Of a stretch of 64,000 nucleotides of DNA, positions 9,022 to 18,062 are shown piece by piece. Within the stretch, counting starts at the first letter, position 1, and every line of letters begins with the position of its first letter. The position numbers and the translations under genes are program-made. The DNA comes from JAGQIB01 sp041393395 (GTDB lineage Bacteria > ARS69), in the NCBI GenBank assembly GCA_041393395.1, contig JAWKKG010000002.1:868001-932000 (forward strand), written 5' to 3'. Under the pieces are notes generated by a model. That model had not been told where the DNA came from. It did no database searches and saw nothing but the letters and a program-made list of their open reading frames with translations.

Positions 9022-10043
9022 CAACGAACCTCCTCGAGGTACTGGAACACCTGAATCCGCTGATTCCAGGAATCCGCCACGTAGACCGTCCCCGCGTCGC
9101 TGACGTCGATTCCGGCCGGCAGCCAGAACTCGCCGGCGCCGCGACCTTCGTGCCCGAACGCGAGGAGGAGATCTCCCGCGGCATCGAATACCTGCACGCC
9201 GTCGAGCATCGCGTCCACGACCCACACGTGACCGTCCGGACCGCTCGCGACCCCCTTCGGCTTGGAGAACGTGCCGGGGCCATCGCCCAGGTGGCCGATC
9301 TCGCGTTCGAACCGACCGTCCGCGTCGAAGACCTGCACGCGGAAGTTCATCGCGTCCGTCACGAGGAGTCGACCGTCCGCCGTCACGTCGATCGCGGTCG
9401 GGAAGTTGAGATCGCCGGGTCCGTCCCCACGAGCTCCGAACGCCCCGACGCTGCGACCGTCCGGCGTGTGAATCGCGATCGTGTGCGCGACGGTATCCAC
9501 GACGTAGAGACGATCGCGGCCGGCGTGATACGCGATCCCCGTGGGACGAGCGAACGAAGTCTCGTGCGCGAACAGCGGTTCGCCGGACGGCGACCAGCAC
9601 GTCACCGTGCCGAGGACCGAGTCGGTGACGTGCAGGTTGCCGCGAGCGTCGACGGCGACGTCGATCGGAGACGAGAACACGCCATCTCGCGGAATCCGCA
9701 CGTAGGTGGAGTCGCTCCGAAACCCGTGCACGACGTGGGCGCCCGGGTCGCACACCCACACCGCCTCGGGTGTCGCGTCGACACCGTAGGGACGGACGAG
9801 ATTGAACGGAGCCCGACGCCCGGCGACGAGGCCGAAGAGCTTCCTCCACCACGGCTCGGGCGCGCGGAAACGCGCGTCGTCGCGGATGCTGTCGACGTAG
9901 CGCACCCGGGCGATCTCCGGGGACGGCGGAAAGACGACGGCCGCCTCGGGCGTGGTGGGACTCGATCCCGCCGGCAGAGCCAACACGACGGCCACGCTCG
10001 CGAGGACCCTTCCCCGCCACCGGATCTTCGGGCTCCGGATCAC
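9021..10043 (-). CDS. Secreted NHL-repeat beta-propeller protein
   Basis: 340-residue protein with an N-terminal hydrophobic segment (VLASVAVVLALPAG) and no lipobox. About six NHL-type blades follow from residue ~80, with repeated phrases such as LYVVDTVAHTIAIHTPDG, LLVTDAMNFRVQVFDADG and VYVADSWNQRIQVFQ. These make a six-bladed propeller. The N-terminal mature segment (VVFPPSPEIARVRYVDSI) and RPYGVDATPEAVWVCDPG resemble the second NHL protein at 12681-13763, so the two are paralogues. Its start overlaps the upstream barrel gene by four bases (ATGA) and its stop overlaps the dodecaheme cytochrome start. NHL propellers usually bind proteins or ligands; here a scaffold or assembly role for cytochromes is inferred from the operon. 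Confidence 0.88.
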   Translation of the reverse strand: MIRSPKIRWRGRVLASVAVVLALPAGSSPTTPEAAVVFPPSPEIARVRYVDSIRDDARFRAPEPWWRKLFGLVAGRRAPFNLVRPYGVDATPEAVWVCDPGAHVVHGFRSDSTYVRIPRDGVFSSPIDVAVDARGNLHVTDSVLGTVTCWSPSGEPLFAHETSFARPTGIAYHAGRDRLYVVDTVAHTIAIHTPDGRSVGAFGARGDGPGDLNFPTAIDVTADGRLLVTDAMNFRVQVFDADGRFEREIGHLGDGPGTFSKPKGVASGPDGHVWVVDAMLDGVQVFDAAGDLLLAFGHEGRGAGEFWLPAGIDVSDAGTVYVADSWNQRIQVFQYLEEVR

Positions 10044-12052
10044 GCGCCGCCTCCCCCGAGCCGGAACGACCTGCGCGCGGAAAAGTAGAAGTGCACGCGG
10101 GAATCCTCGATGTCGTTCCGATTCGATTCGTTCCAGAACGCGCCCGCCTCCAGCGCGAGCGCACGGATCTGCCGGTGGGCCAGGAAGCGCACCCCGAGAA
10201 CCTCGGAGTTCGGAACGTCACGGTCGGGGCTGCCTCGTTCGACGCGTCCCGTGACCTCGAGCTCGAGCGACGTGTTGCGCGCCACGTGCGAGCTCAGGTG
10301 CGACGTCACGTGGAACAGGTTCTGAGTGCGGTCACGTTCCTCGAACCGCGATCGGGCGTGCCCTCCGGAGACCTTGAGGACGTGACGACCGAAGCGACGG
10401 GGCGACCACGCGACCGAGATGCGATTCGTTCGGAACTCCGAACCGATCAATCGTCGGACCTCGTATTCCTCGGTCGCCGACCACGCGCCGCGCCGCGCGC
10501 GGATTCCGGCCAGGTGGTGGCGCTGATCCTCGAGGAATCCGTCCGCGACGCCGGAGACCAGATCCTCCTCGGACTTCTCGTAGCGGTAGTAGACGGAGAC
10601 GTCCCGGTTCGAATCGAAACGGAACTGGAACCGGCGTCCTCGCGTGTCGAACTCGAGATCCGGGGAGAACTCGAACCGGTAGTCGACCAGGACGGTGCTG
10701 CCGTCCGCGATCGCCCCGCCGGGCACCCGGATCAGGAGCACGCGATCCCCGATGGCCGACACCGTGTAGTCCGCGCCTTCCTGGAACACCGTGAATCCGC
10801 TCTCGTCGGTGACGACGATGGTCGCGACATCCACGCGCGCCTCGTCCAGGAACGGCTCGTTCCCGTCGGCCAGAACGTGCGATTCGTTCGCGACGTCCCG
10901 GGTCCGATCCTGCGACGTCTGGTCCTGACGGGCACGCTCCCAGCCCACTCCGAGTCGCAGCCCGCCGTACGGCGTCGCGCGCCGGTAGGCGAAATCGAGG
11001 CGTCCGCCCCGGACTTCCTCGTGGCCGATCGAGGTGCGATCGCCGGTCACTCGATCGAACGACTCGCGACGTCCGGCCCAGAGCCCCAGCGACGTCGTGA
11101 GGCTTCCGTACAGCGTGTGCTCGCCGCCGACGTCGCCGCGGTGCGATCGGATCAGCGGGCGATCCCCCGTCGTGGCGGCCGGGGATCCCGTCTGGTCGAG
11201 GAACCGGTAGCGGACGCTCGTCTCGACGTCGCGCGTCCAGCGGGCGCGCCAGTCCTCGGACACCCCGAAGTCTCTCCGCCGGAGCGAGCCGTACTGGTTG
11301 AACCAGCGGACGGCGGAGCGCAGGTGGCTCGGCGATTCGACGCCGAACCGCAGCGTGTGGGTCAGATCGGCGGCTTCGGTCCGGTAGTCCTGCGGTTGGA
11401 AGTTCTGGCGCGTGTCCACGAGTCGGAACGACGCCGCGATCGACGAGATCGAAGCCGAGTGGGAGGCCGAGACCCGGAATCGATCCCGCTCCTGGACGCG
11501 CTCGTTCGTCGTGTAGTCCTCGTGCCGGCGCTCGCGATTCCAGGAGACCTGGATCGGAACGACCCCGTTCTCGAAACGAACGTCCGAGCCCAGGGAGCGC
11601 GTCCGGGCCCGGTAGCTGCCGCGGAAAGGGGAGTCCACCCAGGACTCCTCGTCGCGGGCGAACCCGAGCGCGTGCACCGCCTTGTGGTCGAGCAGTCGGA
11701 TCGACGCATCGTAGTCGGAGAACGCGCGAGTGCTGCTCCGATCCTCGTCGCCGGTCACGCGGTATCGCTCCAGGCTCGTGGACCCGGCGAGGCGGAACGT
11801 CAGGAGCTTCTCGTGGTAGATGCTTCCGTTCGTCGAGAGGTGCAGTCCCGGCGAGACGATCGTCTCACGAATGCCGAACGCGGCGGCATCCTCGCGCCGG
11901 GTGCGAAACTCGGCGCCGACCCAGCCGTCGATCGGGCCCAGGCGGAGAAGCTGCGTGCCTGCCTCGGGGTCCGCGAGCCAGACGTAGTCGGCCGATCGAG
12001 CGGGCACCGCCGCCAGCAAGAGCAGGAGCGGCACGAGGATCAGCCGCGTCAT
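10040..12052 (-). CDS. Large outer-membrane beta-barrel, candidate porin of a cytochrome conduit
   Basis: 670-residue protein with signal peptide (MTRLILVPLLLLLAAVPARSA) and almost entirely alternating amphipathic strands with short charged turns, ending in VHFYFSARRSFRL. Typical strand pairs recur throughout, for example VSVYYRYEKSEED and TSLELEVTGRVERG, consistent with a 20-or-more-stranded barrel. A short insert near residues 405-460 has an Ig-like pattern (TVFQEGADYTVSAIGDRVLLI). No TonB box or plug domain is apparent. It is translationally coupled on both sides (ATGA overlaps) between a pentaheme lipoprotein and an NHL protein. A barrel next to a lipoprotein cytochrome is the layout of porin-cytochrome outer-membrane electron conduits such as Geobacter OmbB/OmaB, so that role is inferred; direct family membership is not claimed. 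Confidence 0.8.
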   Translation of the reverse strand: MTRLILVPLLLLLAAVPARSADYVWLADPEAGTQLLRLGPIDGWVGAEFRTRREDAAAFGIRETIVSPGLHLSTNGSIYHEKLLTFRLAGSTSLERYRVTGDEDRSSTRAFSDYDASIRLLDHKAVHALGFARDEESWVDSPFRGSYRARTRSLGSDVRFENGVVPIQVSWNRERRHEDYTTNERVQERDRFRVSASHSASISSIAASFRLVDTRQNFQPQDYRTEAADLTHTLRFGVESPSHLRSAVRWFNQYGSLRRRDFGVSEDWRARWTRDVETSVRYRFLDQTGSPAATTGDRPLIRSHRGDVGGEHTLYGSLTTSLGLWAGRRESFDRVTGDRTSIGHEEVRGGRLDFAYRRATPYGGLRLGVGWERARQDQTSQDRTRDVANESHVLADGNEPFLDEARVDVATIVVTDESGFTVFQEGADYTVSAIGDRVLLIRVPGGAIADGSTVLVDYRFEFSPDLEFDTRGRRFQFRFDSNRDVSVYYRYEKSEEDLVSGVADGFLEDQRHHLAGIRARRGAWSATEEYEVRRLIGSEFRTNRISVAWSPRRFGRHVLKVSGGHARSRFEERDRTQNLFHVTSHLSSHVARNTSLELEVTGRVERGSPDRDVPNSEVLGVRFLAHRQIRALALEAGAFWNESNRNDIEDSRVHFYFSARRSFRLGGGGA

Positions 12053-12684
12053 GACGCATCCTCCTCGGCAACGCCGGGCTTCAGCAACGCCGTACGGGAG
12101 GACGCGTGCGGATCGTGGCAGAGCACGCAGCGCCGTCGATCCTCCGTGAGCGTGGCGTGAGGCTCGGACTCGAGGACGTCGTCCCCGTCGTGGCACTCGA
12201 AACAGACGTTCTCGAACGGATCGCCGCGCTTGAGGAGCGATGGGAAGCGTGATTGATGGGGGTCGTGGCACTCCAGACACTCGCCGTCTTCCAGCGGCGC
12301 GTGCACGACCTCGCCCACGTCCTCGCGCAGGGCGTCCGCGGTCATGTCGTCGTGGCATTCGTAGCAGAGCTCGTCGGGCCGTGCCCGCAGACGCGCCTTC
12401 CCGAAGACCGCGGTGTCGCCGGATCCCACGGGCCAGGCGCCTTCCAGAGCGTGACACGCCTCGCAGTCCTTCTCCTCGTACGGCGAGTGCCGGTAGATGC
12501 GTACGGCGTCGGTGGTGCTCGCGCGCACGCGGGGCGACGGCGCGGCTGTCGCCGCCGTCTCGACCGGCCGCTCCCCGGGCGGATCGTCGAACAGGATCCG
12601 CAGGAGGTCCGACTTCGAAGTCCCACCGCACGAGGCGATCGTGAGGGTCAGGACGCCGAGGCCGAACGCTCCCCGCGCGTTCAC
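12049..12684 (-). CDS. Pentaheme c-type cytochrome lipoprotein
   Basis: 211-residue protein with a lipobox-like TIASC ending at Cys19, so predicted to be lipid-anchored, and five CxxCH motifs starting at Cys74, Cys107, Cys136, Cys161 and Cys186. Extra histidines (for example H66, H128, H143, H176, H193) could supply distal ligands for bis-His hemes. The start is a GTG at 12684 that overlaps the upstream NHL gene stop (GTGA); the longer frame upstream is a shadow of that gene. The gene overlaps the barrel gene start by four bases. Inference: this is the periplasmic or barrel-inserted cytochrome that carries electrons through the barrel encoded next to it. CxxCH-PH repeats such as CLECHDPH resemble the dodecaheme-family CxxCHxPH motif. 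Confidence 0.88.
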   Translation of the reverse strand: MNARGAFGLGVLTLTIASCGGTSKSDLLRILFDDPPGERPVETAATAAPSPRVRASTTDAVRIYRHSPYEEKDCEACHALEGAWPVGSGDTAVFGKARLRARPDELCYECHDDMTADALREDVGEVVHAPLEDGECLECHDPHQSRFPSLLKRGDPFENVCFECHDGDDVLESEPHATLTEDRRRCVLCHDPHASSRTALLKPGVAEEDAS

Positions 12685-13763
12685 GATCCGTCTCCGCTCG
12701 AACGACCGAAGCCGAACACGCTGACCTTGCGAGGCCCGTACTGGCTCGTCACGAGCACGACGTACTCGAGATCGAAACCCGGTGCCGCGTAATCCCGGAA
12801 ACGATCGACGTCGTCGTAGTCCACGACGACCTGCGCGGGCAGGTTCAGATTCCCGGCCGCCGGTCCGGCCCCGCCGAACGCGAGCAGAAGCTGCCCGCTC
12901 GGATCGAAGATCTGGACGTTCTCGAACGCAGCGTCCACCACGTAGAGTCGACCGGCCGCATCGAGACTCACGCCCTTGGGACGGGCAAACTGCCCGGGAA
13001 GTGAGCCGAGCGAACCGAACGTCTGCAGTGCGCGCCCGTCGGGATCGACCTTCCGGACGCGACCGTTGATCGTGTCGCTGACGTACAGGTTCCCGTCCGG
13101 GCCGAGCGCCACGTTCGTCGGACGGGCGAACTGGTCGTCCCCCGATCCGCAGCTTCCGAAGCGAGTGAGAAGCTCGTGACTCGATCGGCCGAACACGACG
13201 ATCTCGCACGACTCCGCGTCGCAGACCCAGATGCGATCGGGGCCGACGGCGACGTCGACGGGTTTCGCGAGCTCCGCCGAGCCCAGCGTGCCGAGGAATC
13301 GATCCTCGTTCGAGAAGATCACGATCTCGCCGCGTTCCGCGTCGGCGACGTACTTCGTGCCGTCGTCCGCGACCGTGACGTTGATCGGCTTGGCCAGGCG
13401 GCCCGGTCCCTCGAATCCGAGATATCCGAATCGCCGACCGCCGAGGTCGAACACGTTCACGAGATTCCGCTTCGTGTCGCACACGTAGATGCGGCCGGCG
13501 GACATCGCGACGCCGTAAGGCTTCACGACCTCGTCGACGGTCTCCTCCTGCCCCAGGACGAATCCCGCGAATGCGCCGCGTGCCGGCACCACGTCCCGGG
13601 ACGACGTGAACTGTGTGAGGTACTGGAGGCGGGGAGTCCCCGGCGGCGGCGGGAAGAACACCGCGTTCGTCGTCGGCGCCGTGCCGGCGCATCCGCCGAG
13701 CAGCCACGGCCCGACCCACGACAGGACGAGGGAAAGCCTTCGTGATACTCGACCGGGTCTCAT
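12681..13763 (-). CDS. NHL-repeat beta-propeller lipoprotein
   Basis: 360-residue protein whose signal peptide ends in a lipobox (LLGGC, Cys25), so probably anchored to a membrane by lipid. From residue ~80 it has about six NHL blades, with signatures such as GRIYVCDTKRNLVNVFDLGG, NLYVSDTINGRVRKVDPDG and RLYVVDAAFENVQIFDPSG. It resembles the NHL protein at 9021-10043 from the first mature residues (VFFPPPPGTPRLQYL against VFPPSPEIARVRYV). ATG at 13763 has GGAG upstream and lies 19 bases after the tetraheme cytochrome. NHL proteins accompany several cytochrome-filament gene clusters; whether it chaperones, caps or anchors a filament cannot be read from sequence. Confidence 0.88.
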   Translation of the reverse strand: MRPGRVSRRLSLVLSWVGPWLLGGCAGTAPTTNAVFFPPPPGTPRLQYLTQFTSSRDVVPARGAFAGFVLGQEETVDEVVKPYGVAMSAGRIYVCDTKRNLVNVFDLGGRRFGYLGFEGPGRLAKPINVTVADDGTKYVADAERGEIVIFSNEDRFLGTLGSAELAKPVDVAVGPDRIWVCDAESCEIVVFGRSSHELLTRFGSCGSGDDQFARPTNVALGPDGNLYVSDTINGRVRKVDPDGRALQTFGSLGSLPGQFARPKGVSLDAAGRLYVVDAAFENVQIFDPSGQLLLAFGGAGPAAGNLNLPAQVVVDYDDVDRFRDYAAPGFDLEYVVLVTSQYGPRKVSVFGFGRSSGDGS

Positions 13764-13782
13764 CGCGTCGGCTCCGACCCGG

Positions 13783-14451
13783 TCACTTGTCGTGGCAGGT
13801 CAGGCAGAGAGAACTTCCCGCATTGTCGACGACGAGCAGCCAATCGTTGCTGTTGACGTCATGGACGTCGTGGCACGACGAGCACTGCACCTTTCCCGCG
13901 ACCAGGAGGTCCGTGGCGATCGTGCCACCGACCGGTGTGGGCGACGAGGACGGCCGGATCTCCGGATCCACGGCCGCGACCGGATCGTAGAGAAACGAGA
14001 CCGGGTGGTCGTTGTCGAGATTCGTGCCGAAGTCTCGACCGGCGCCGACGGACTGGCCCGGCAGACCGTCGAATACGGCGTCGTCCACGAACAACGTCCC
14101 CGAGGTCGTGCCGCCGTAGTTGTCGACCGCGACCGAACCGTCGTGACAGCTGAGACAGAGCTTCGTGACGCCGTCCGGCTGGCCCGGCGTGAAGTTCAGC
14201 GTTGCGCTGTCGTACAGCGTGTAACTCCCCGACGTGGATTCGTGATTCCAGAGCGGAGCATAGGAAAGGTCGTTCGCCGTCGGGTCGACCGCGTTGTGCG
14301 GCGTGTGGCACACCACGCAGATCTCGTCGATGCCGAGCTCCCCACGCAGGTCGTGGACGGAGTCCGTCACTCCCGCCTCGGCGGAAACGGCGACCGCGAG
14401 AATCGCGGCAACGATGGTGACCCGAATCGTGACGTTGTAAGCAGAATTCAT
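13783..14451 (-). CDS. Tetraheme c-type cytochrome, OmcE-like filament candidate
   Basis: 222-residue secreted cytochrome: signal peptide to about residue 26, then four CxxCH motifs at Cys45, Cys99, Cys190 and Cys216. Non-motif His33, His52, His149 and His197 match positions also kept in the dodecaheme partner and could be the four distal ligands. Size, heme count and phrases such as ICVVCHTPHN, APLWN and LCLSCHDGSVAV recall OmcE of Geobacter, a tetraheme protein that polymerises into extracellular nanowires; the resemblance is from memory, not a computed alignment. It is the first gene of a six-gene minus-strand operon and has GGAG eight bases before the ATG. If filamentous, it would be the conductive subunit, with the other genes handling export and outer-membrane passage. 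Confidence 0.88.
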   Translation of the reverse strand: MNSAYNVTIRVTIVAAILAVAVSAEAGVTDSVHDLRGELGIDEICVVCHTPHNAVDPTANDLSYAPLWNHESTSGSYTLYDSATLNFTPGQPDGVTKLCLSCHDGSVAVDNYGGTTSGTLFVDDAVFDGLPGQSVGAGRDFGTNLDNDHPVSFLYDPVAAVDPEIRPSSSPTPVGGTIATDLLVAGKVQCSSCHDVHDVNSNDWLLVVDNAGSSLCLTCHDK

Positions 14452-14709
14452 GAGGCGTCTCCGGTCGTGGGGGCAGGCAAGCTCGCTGGCGGAGTATAGG
14501 AGACCCCGGGCCCGCCCCCGCGGCCCCTTCGGGAACTACGTACTCCCGCCGCCTTCTGCCCGCCTATGATCCGGCCACCGGGCGCCGCCTCGAATCCCAC
14601 CTCGGACCGGCCGATAGTTCGGAAAGGCCGTCTCGTGCGCGGCGATTCGATCACGCGGGCCCGGGCGCCCGATTCCCCCGCCCGGCTCGCCCGAACCGAA
14701 AGGTCTCCG

Positions 14710-15117
14710 ATGCGGTACTTCCCGTTGCTCGTTTGCGTGTCCGTACTCTCGATGATCGGGCTCACTGCGACCGGTTGCTCCGACAACTCGACGGCGCTCG
14801 CACCCTTCGAGCCGGAGGTCTCCAACGTCCCCGACAGCTTCTCGATGCAGGCCACCGGCGTCGTCGGCGTCACCACCACCGTGACGTACACGTGGTCGAA
14901 CTCGGCCACTCGAGCGAGCATCAATCACTCGACGACCGTGGATGCGGGGTCCGCTTCGCTCGTCGTGAAGGACGACGCGGGCACGATCGTCTACGACAAG
15001 GACCTCGAGCCGAGCCTGAACGAACCGACTGCCGTCGGGGTCGCCGGGAACTGGACGATCGAAGTGTCGCTCACGAACTACAGCGGTACGTTGAACTTCC
15101 TGGCGCAGGCGCTGTAG
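14710..15117 (+). CDS. Small lipoprotein of unknown function
   Basis: 135-residue protein with a signal peptide and lipobox (LTATGC), so membrane-anchored. The mature part is Thr/Ser-rich with short beta segments (VTTTVTYTWSNS, ASLVVKDDAGTIVYDKDL, NWTIEVSLTNYSGTLNFLAQAL), suggesting one Ig-like or pre-peptidase-like beta-sandwich; the closing YSGTLNF phrase resembles bacterial pre-peptidase C-terminal domains. The start is set at ATG 14710, directly at the signal peptide; an in-frame extension upstream to 14566 lacks signal character. Divergent from the cytochrome operon, with 258 bases between the two starts. Function unknown. Confidence 0.72.
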   Translation: MRYFPLLVCVSVLSMIGLTATGCSDNSTALAPFEPEVSNVPDSFSMQATGVVGVTTTVTYTWSNSATRASINHSTTVDAGSASLVVKDDAGTIVYDKDLEPSLNEPTAVGVAGNWTIEVSLTNYSGTLNFLAQAL

Positions 15118-15252
15118 CGAATCGCAAGGGACGAAACGGCGAGATGCGGGCCGTCTGACCAATTCCGACCGAGGGCGAGTCCGTCTGGCCTCATGGCGAG
15201 CCGCGTGCGACAATGCACGGAACGACGTTCCGAGTACTCGCACGGGGGGCGC

Positions 15253-15858
15253 ATGGAAAAGAATCGACTCGAGGCGTTCAGCGACGGCGTGCTCGCGATC
15301 GTCATCACGATCATGGTGCTCGAGATGAAGGTGCCGCACGGCGACACGCTCGAGTCGCTTCGACCCGTGCTGCCCGTGTTCCTCGGGTACGTGCTGAGCT
15401 TCGTGTACCTCGGGATCTACTGGAACAACCACCACCACATGTTGCAGACGTGCCGGCACGTCACGGGCTCGATTCTCTGGGCGAACCTGCACCTGCTGTT
15501 CTGGCTGTCGCTCCTGCCGTTCGCCACGGGCTGGCTCGGCGAGAACCACTTCGCGGCGACTCCGCTCGCGCTGTACGGATTCATCCTGCTGATGGCGGGG
15601 GTCGCGTACTTCATCCTGCAGACCACCATCATCCGCTCGCAGGGACTGGATTCGCTTCTCAAGCGGGCGATCGGCCCGGACTGGAAGGGCAAGGCCTCGC
15701 CGGTCCTGTACGTGCTCGCGCTGCTCGCGACGCTGCGGATGCCGTGGATCGCCCACGCGATCTACGTCGCGGTGGCGCTGCTGTGGTTGATCCCCGATCG
15801 GCGGATCGAGCGGACGCTGGCGCGCGATCGGGCCGAGCGCGCTACCGGATCCGCGTGA
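15253..15858 (+). CDS. TMEM175/DUF1211-family membrane protein, potassium-channel-like
   Basis: 201-residue membrane protein opening with MEKNRLEAFSDGVLAIVITIMVLE, carrying the FSDGVxAI signature of TMEM175-type proteins (shown here as a description; the bacterial members are tetrameric K+ channels with six helices per subunit). Hydrophobic helices follow near residues 45-65, 78-98, 107-130 and two near the C-terminus. ATG 15253 is preceded by a G-rich GGGGGG; an in-frame upstream extension lacks the conserved start. Its end overlaps the convergent surface-protein gene by 17 bases. Selectivity filter residues are in the FSD helix, which looks intact. Confidence 0.85.
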   Translation: MEKNRLEAFSDGVLAIVITIMVLEMKVPHGDTLESLRPVLPVFLGYVLSFVYLGIYWNNHHHMLQTCRHVTGSILWANLHLLFWLSLLPFATGWLGENHFAATPLALYGFILLMAGVAYFILQTTIIRSQGLDSLLKRAIGPDWKGKASPVLYVLALLATLRMPWIAHAIYVAVALLWLIPDRRIERTLARDRAERATGSA

Positions 15859-17956
15859 TCTTCACGCACTGTTCCCGCTCCGGAGTCTCCACGCGGCCGA
15901 AGTAGATGCCCGCGGCGAGCAACTTGCCGGCGTCGTCGCGACCGTTCCAGGTCACCGCGTGACGGCCGGCGGCAGTCGGTCCGTTCCGCAGGGTGGCGAC
16001 CCGTCGTCCCGTGACGTCCACGATGGTCACACGCGCCGGCCCGCCGCGGGCCAGGGCGAACGCGAAGCGGGTCTCGGTCGTGAACGGGTTCGGCGCGGGG
16101 GACTCGACGAACAGTGACGCGGCGGAAGTCGCGACCGGGGGGACCGCCGTCGCGCGGGGACCGGCGCTTTGCGCGAACCAGGCCGGTCCGGAGAGGAGCG
16201 CGTCGTCCAGCTCGCCGGCCGGCGTGGCGGTGACTCCGTCGTACCGGAGCACGCGATCGTTGTTGAAGCTGGCGACGTACGCGAGATCGTCGGGGCCGAA
16301 GAAGATGTCGTTCGCGCGGTCGAGCCCGCCGCTGCCGGCGCTCACGAAGACGCCGAGGAACGCGCCCGTCGTCCCGTCGTACCGGCGGACGGAATCGTTC
16401 GTCTGCTCGGTCACGTAGAGATCGCCGTCCGGGCCGAAGCGAACGCCGCGCGGCGCGTCGAGTCCGCCGCTTCCGGCGGGGACGAAGTCGCCCCTCGGTG
16501 CCCCGGTGGCGCCGTCGTAGCGGATGATCCGGTCGTTGCTCCAGCTCGCCACGAAGAGGTCGCCGCCCGGACCGAAACGAATGCCCGTCGGCTGGCTGAG
16601 GCCGCCGGCACCGGCCGGGACGAACGCGTTCAGGAAGGCGCCGGTGGCGCCGTCGTAGCGCAGCACCGCATTCGTGGCGGCCGACGCGACGTACAGGTTT
16701 CCATCCGGACCGAAGTCGAGGCCGACCGGCACGTTCAGGCCGCCCGATCCCGCCGCGACGAACACGTCGACGAACGCACCGGTCACGCCGTCGTAGCGAC
16801 GCACACGATCGTCGTTCTGACTGACGACGTACACGAAGCCGTCGGCGTCGCACACGAGATCCGACGTCGCGTTCAGGCCGCCGGATCCGGGTGTGACGAA
16901 GGGCTTCACGAGGCGACTCCGGAAGCTGTACCGCACGACGCTCGAGCTCGCGCTGCACGAGATCAGGAGGCTGGCGTCGCAGAGTGCGTCGTCGGTGGCG
17001 ACGACGGGGACGGCGTCGCTGATCACGACGGTCGACGTCGCGTCGGTCACGAGCACTCGGTACTCGGACGTCCCGGTCACGACCACCGACTCCGTGCTCG
17101 CAATCCCGAGATCGAACCAGGCGCCGCCGCCCTGGCGCACCTGCCACTGGTACGAGTATGGACCCAGACCACCCGTGAGCGACGCCGTGAGCTGCAGTTC
17201 CTCGCCGGTGCACACGGTGTCGGCCTCCGCGGCGACGGACACCACCGGCGGTCCCGGCAGCGAGGCCACCGAGAAGTTGTCGAACGCGAGTCCCACGCCC
17301 GTGGCCTCTCCCGTGTAGCGCAGCACGATCGAGCGGATCACGGGCGACCCGAGATCGAACGACCAGCCGAACGCCATGGCGTCACCCGGTCCGGCACCGG
17401 GCGAGAGACACGCGGGGTTGCCGGGACCGTTCGGCGCGTCGAGGACCCGGCTGTCGAGCTCGATGCCGGTCGAGTCGTACGCCGTGATCGTCCACTGCTC
17501 GCACGGCGGGAGTCCGTTCACGCGACAGTCGATGTCCAGCACCGACCCGGACGCCTGGGCCACCGGCGTGGCGTAGTCGATCCGCAGATCTCCCGAGACG
17601 CCGAGCGACGTGTCGTCGGTGAGAAAGGTCGAGCCGAGTCCGAGGTTCGGCAGGGGCGTGTCGACGTCCGAGCACCCCTCGAAGGCGGTCTGCGGCGCGC
17701 CGGCCTTCGCGATCCGCGGGAATCCGATGAGAGCCCCGGAGGCGTCGCGCAGGGAGAACGAGACGCCGAGCGAGTCGTACTGCGTGGAAATCGGCTCGAG
17801 ATCCACCGTGGGCGTGCCGTCCGGAAGGGTCTCGAAGTCGATGACCTGGGCCGAAGCGGGGCCGGCGAGAGCGACCAGGACGGCCACGAGCGGGAAGGCG
17901 GCCCGCGCGAGGACGGCGCTCGGGACGGCGGTGCGAGAGGCGAGGTGAGCGGTCAT
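15842..17956 (-). CDS. Secreted NHL/streptogramin-lyase-like repeat protein with C-terminal sorting domain
   Basis: 704-residue surface protein. Signal peptide ends at PASA-Q (residue ~37). Next comes a beta-sandwich that looks like a lectin or PEP-CTERM-type domain (residues ~40-225), then an Ig-like segment (~235-330, with PYSYQWQVR). Residues ~355-600 hold five to six near-identical repeats of about 46 residues built on GLxxPxGxxFGPDGxLYVAS and RYDGxTGAF, forming a propeller. The last ~85 residues are the FlgD-like/type IX-like sorting module: SPAPNPF, VTIVDVTGRRV, WNGRDDAGKLLAAGIYF, ending KITRIR. ATG 17956 has AGGAG upstream. Likely cell-surface or secreted; ligand unknown. Confidence 0.82.
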   Translation of the reverse strand: MTAHLASRTAVPSAVLARAAFPLVAVLVALAGPASAQVIDFETLPDGTPTVDLEPISTQYDSLGVSFSLRDASGALIGFPRIAKAGAPQTAFEGCSDVDTPLPNLGLGSTFLTDDTSLGVSGDLRIDYATPVAQASGSVLDIDCRVNGLPPCEQWTITAYDSTGIELDSRVLDAPNGPGNPACLSPGAGPGDAMAFGWSFDLGSPVIRSIVLRYTGEATGVGLAFDNFSVASLPGPPVVSVAAEADTVCTGEELQLTASLTGGLGPYSYQWQVRQGGGAWFDLGIASTESVVVTGTSEYRVLVTDATSTVVISDAVPVVATDDALCDASLLISCSASSSVVRYSFRSRLVKPFVTPGSGGLNATSDLVCDADGFVYVVSQNDDRVRRYDGVTGAFVDVFVAAGSGGLNVPVGLDFGPDGNLYVASAATNAVLRYDGATGAFLNAFVPAGAGGLSQPTGIRFGPGGDLFVASWSNDRIIRYDGATGAPRGDFVPAGSGGLDAPRGVRFGPDGDLYVTEQTNDSVRRYDGTTGAFLGVFVSAGSGGLDRANDIFFGPDDLAYVASFNNDRVLRYDGVTATPAGELDDALLSGPAWFAQSAGPRATAVPPVATSAASLFVESPAPNPFTTETRFAFALARGGPARVTIVDVTGRRVATLRNGPTAAGRHAVTWNGRDDAGKLLAAGIYFGRVETPEREQCVKITRIR

Positions 17957-18062
17957 GTCGGCTCCTGGAGGGCGGATCGGACCGGGAAGCAGGCCGGCCC
18001 GGTGAGGTCTCATCCAGGGAATCCGAAAACGAGGGTCGAAAGCGGCCATGCCCCGGGCGATC

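Noticed and set aside
9022..10221. N-terminal extension of the dodecaheme cytochrome frame
   Set aside because: It is a shadow of the NHL gene; the signal peptide starts at ATG 9021.
14495..14505. TATACT on the minus strand as the cytochrome-operon promoter
   Set aside because: A -10-like match only; the matching -35 region is all G and C.
16230..16900. Regular ~138-141 bp repeats, possible CRISPR or minisatellite
   Set aside because: The period equals one ~46-residue protein blade and the reading frame is kept; no short identical repeats with unique spacers.
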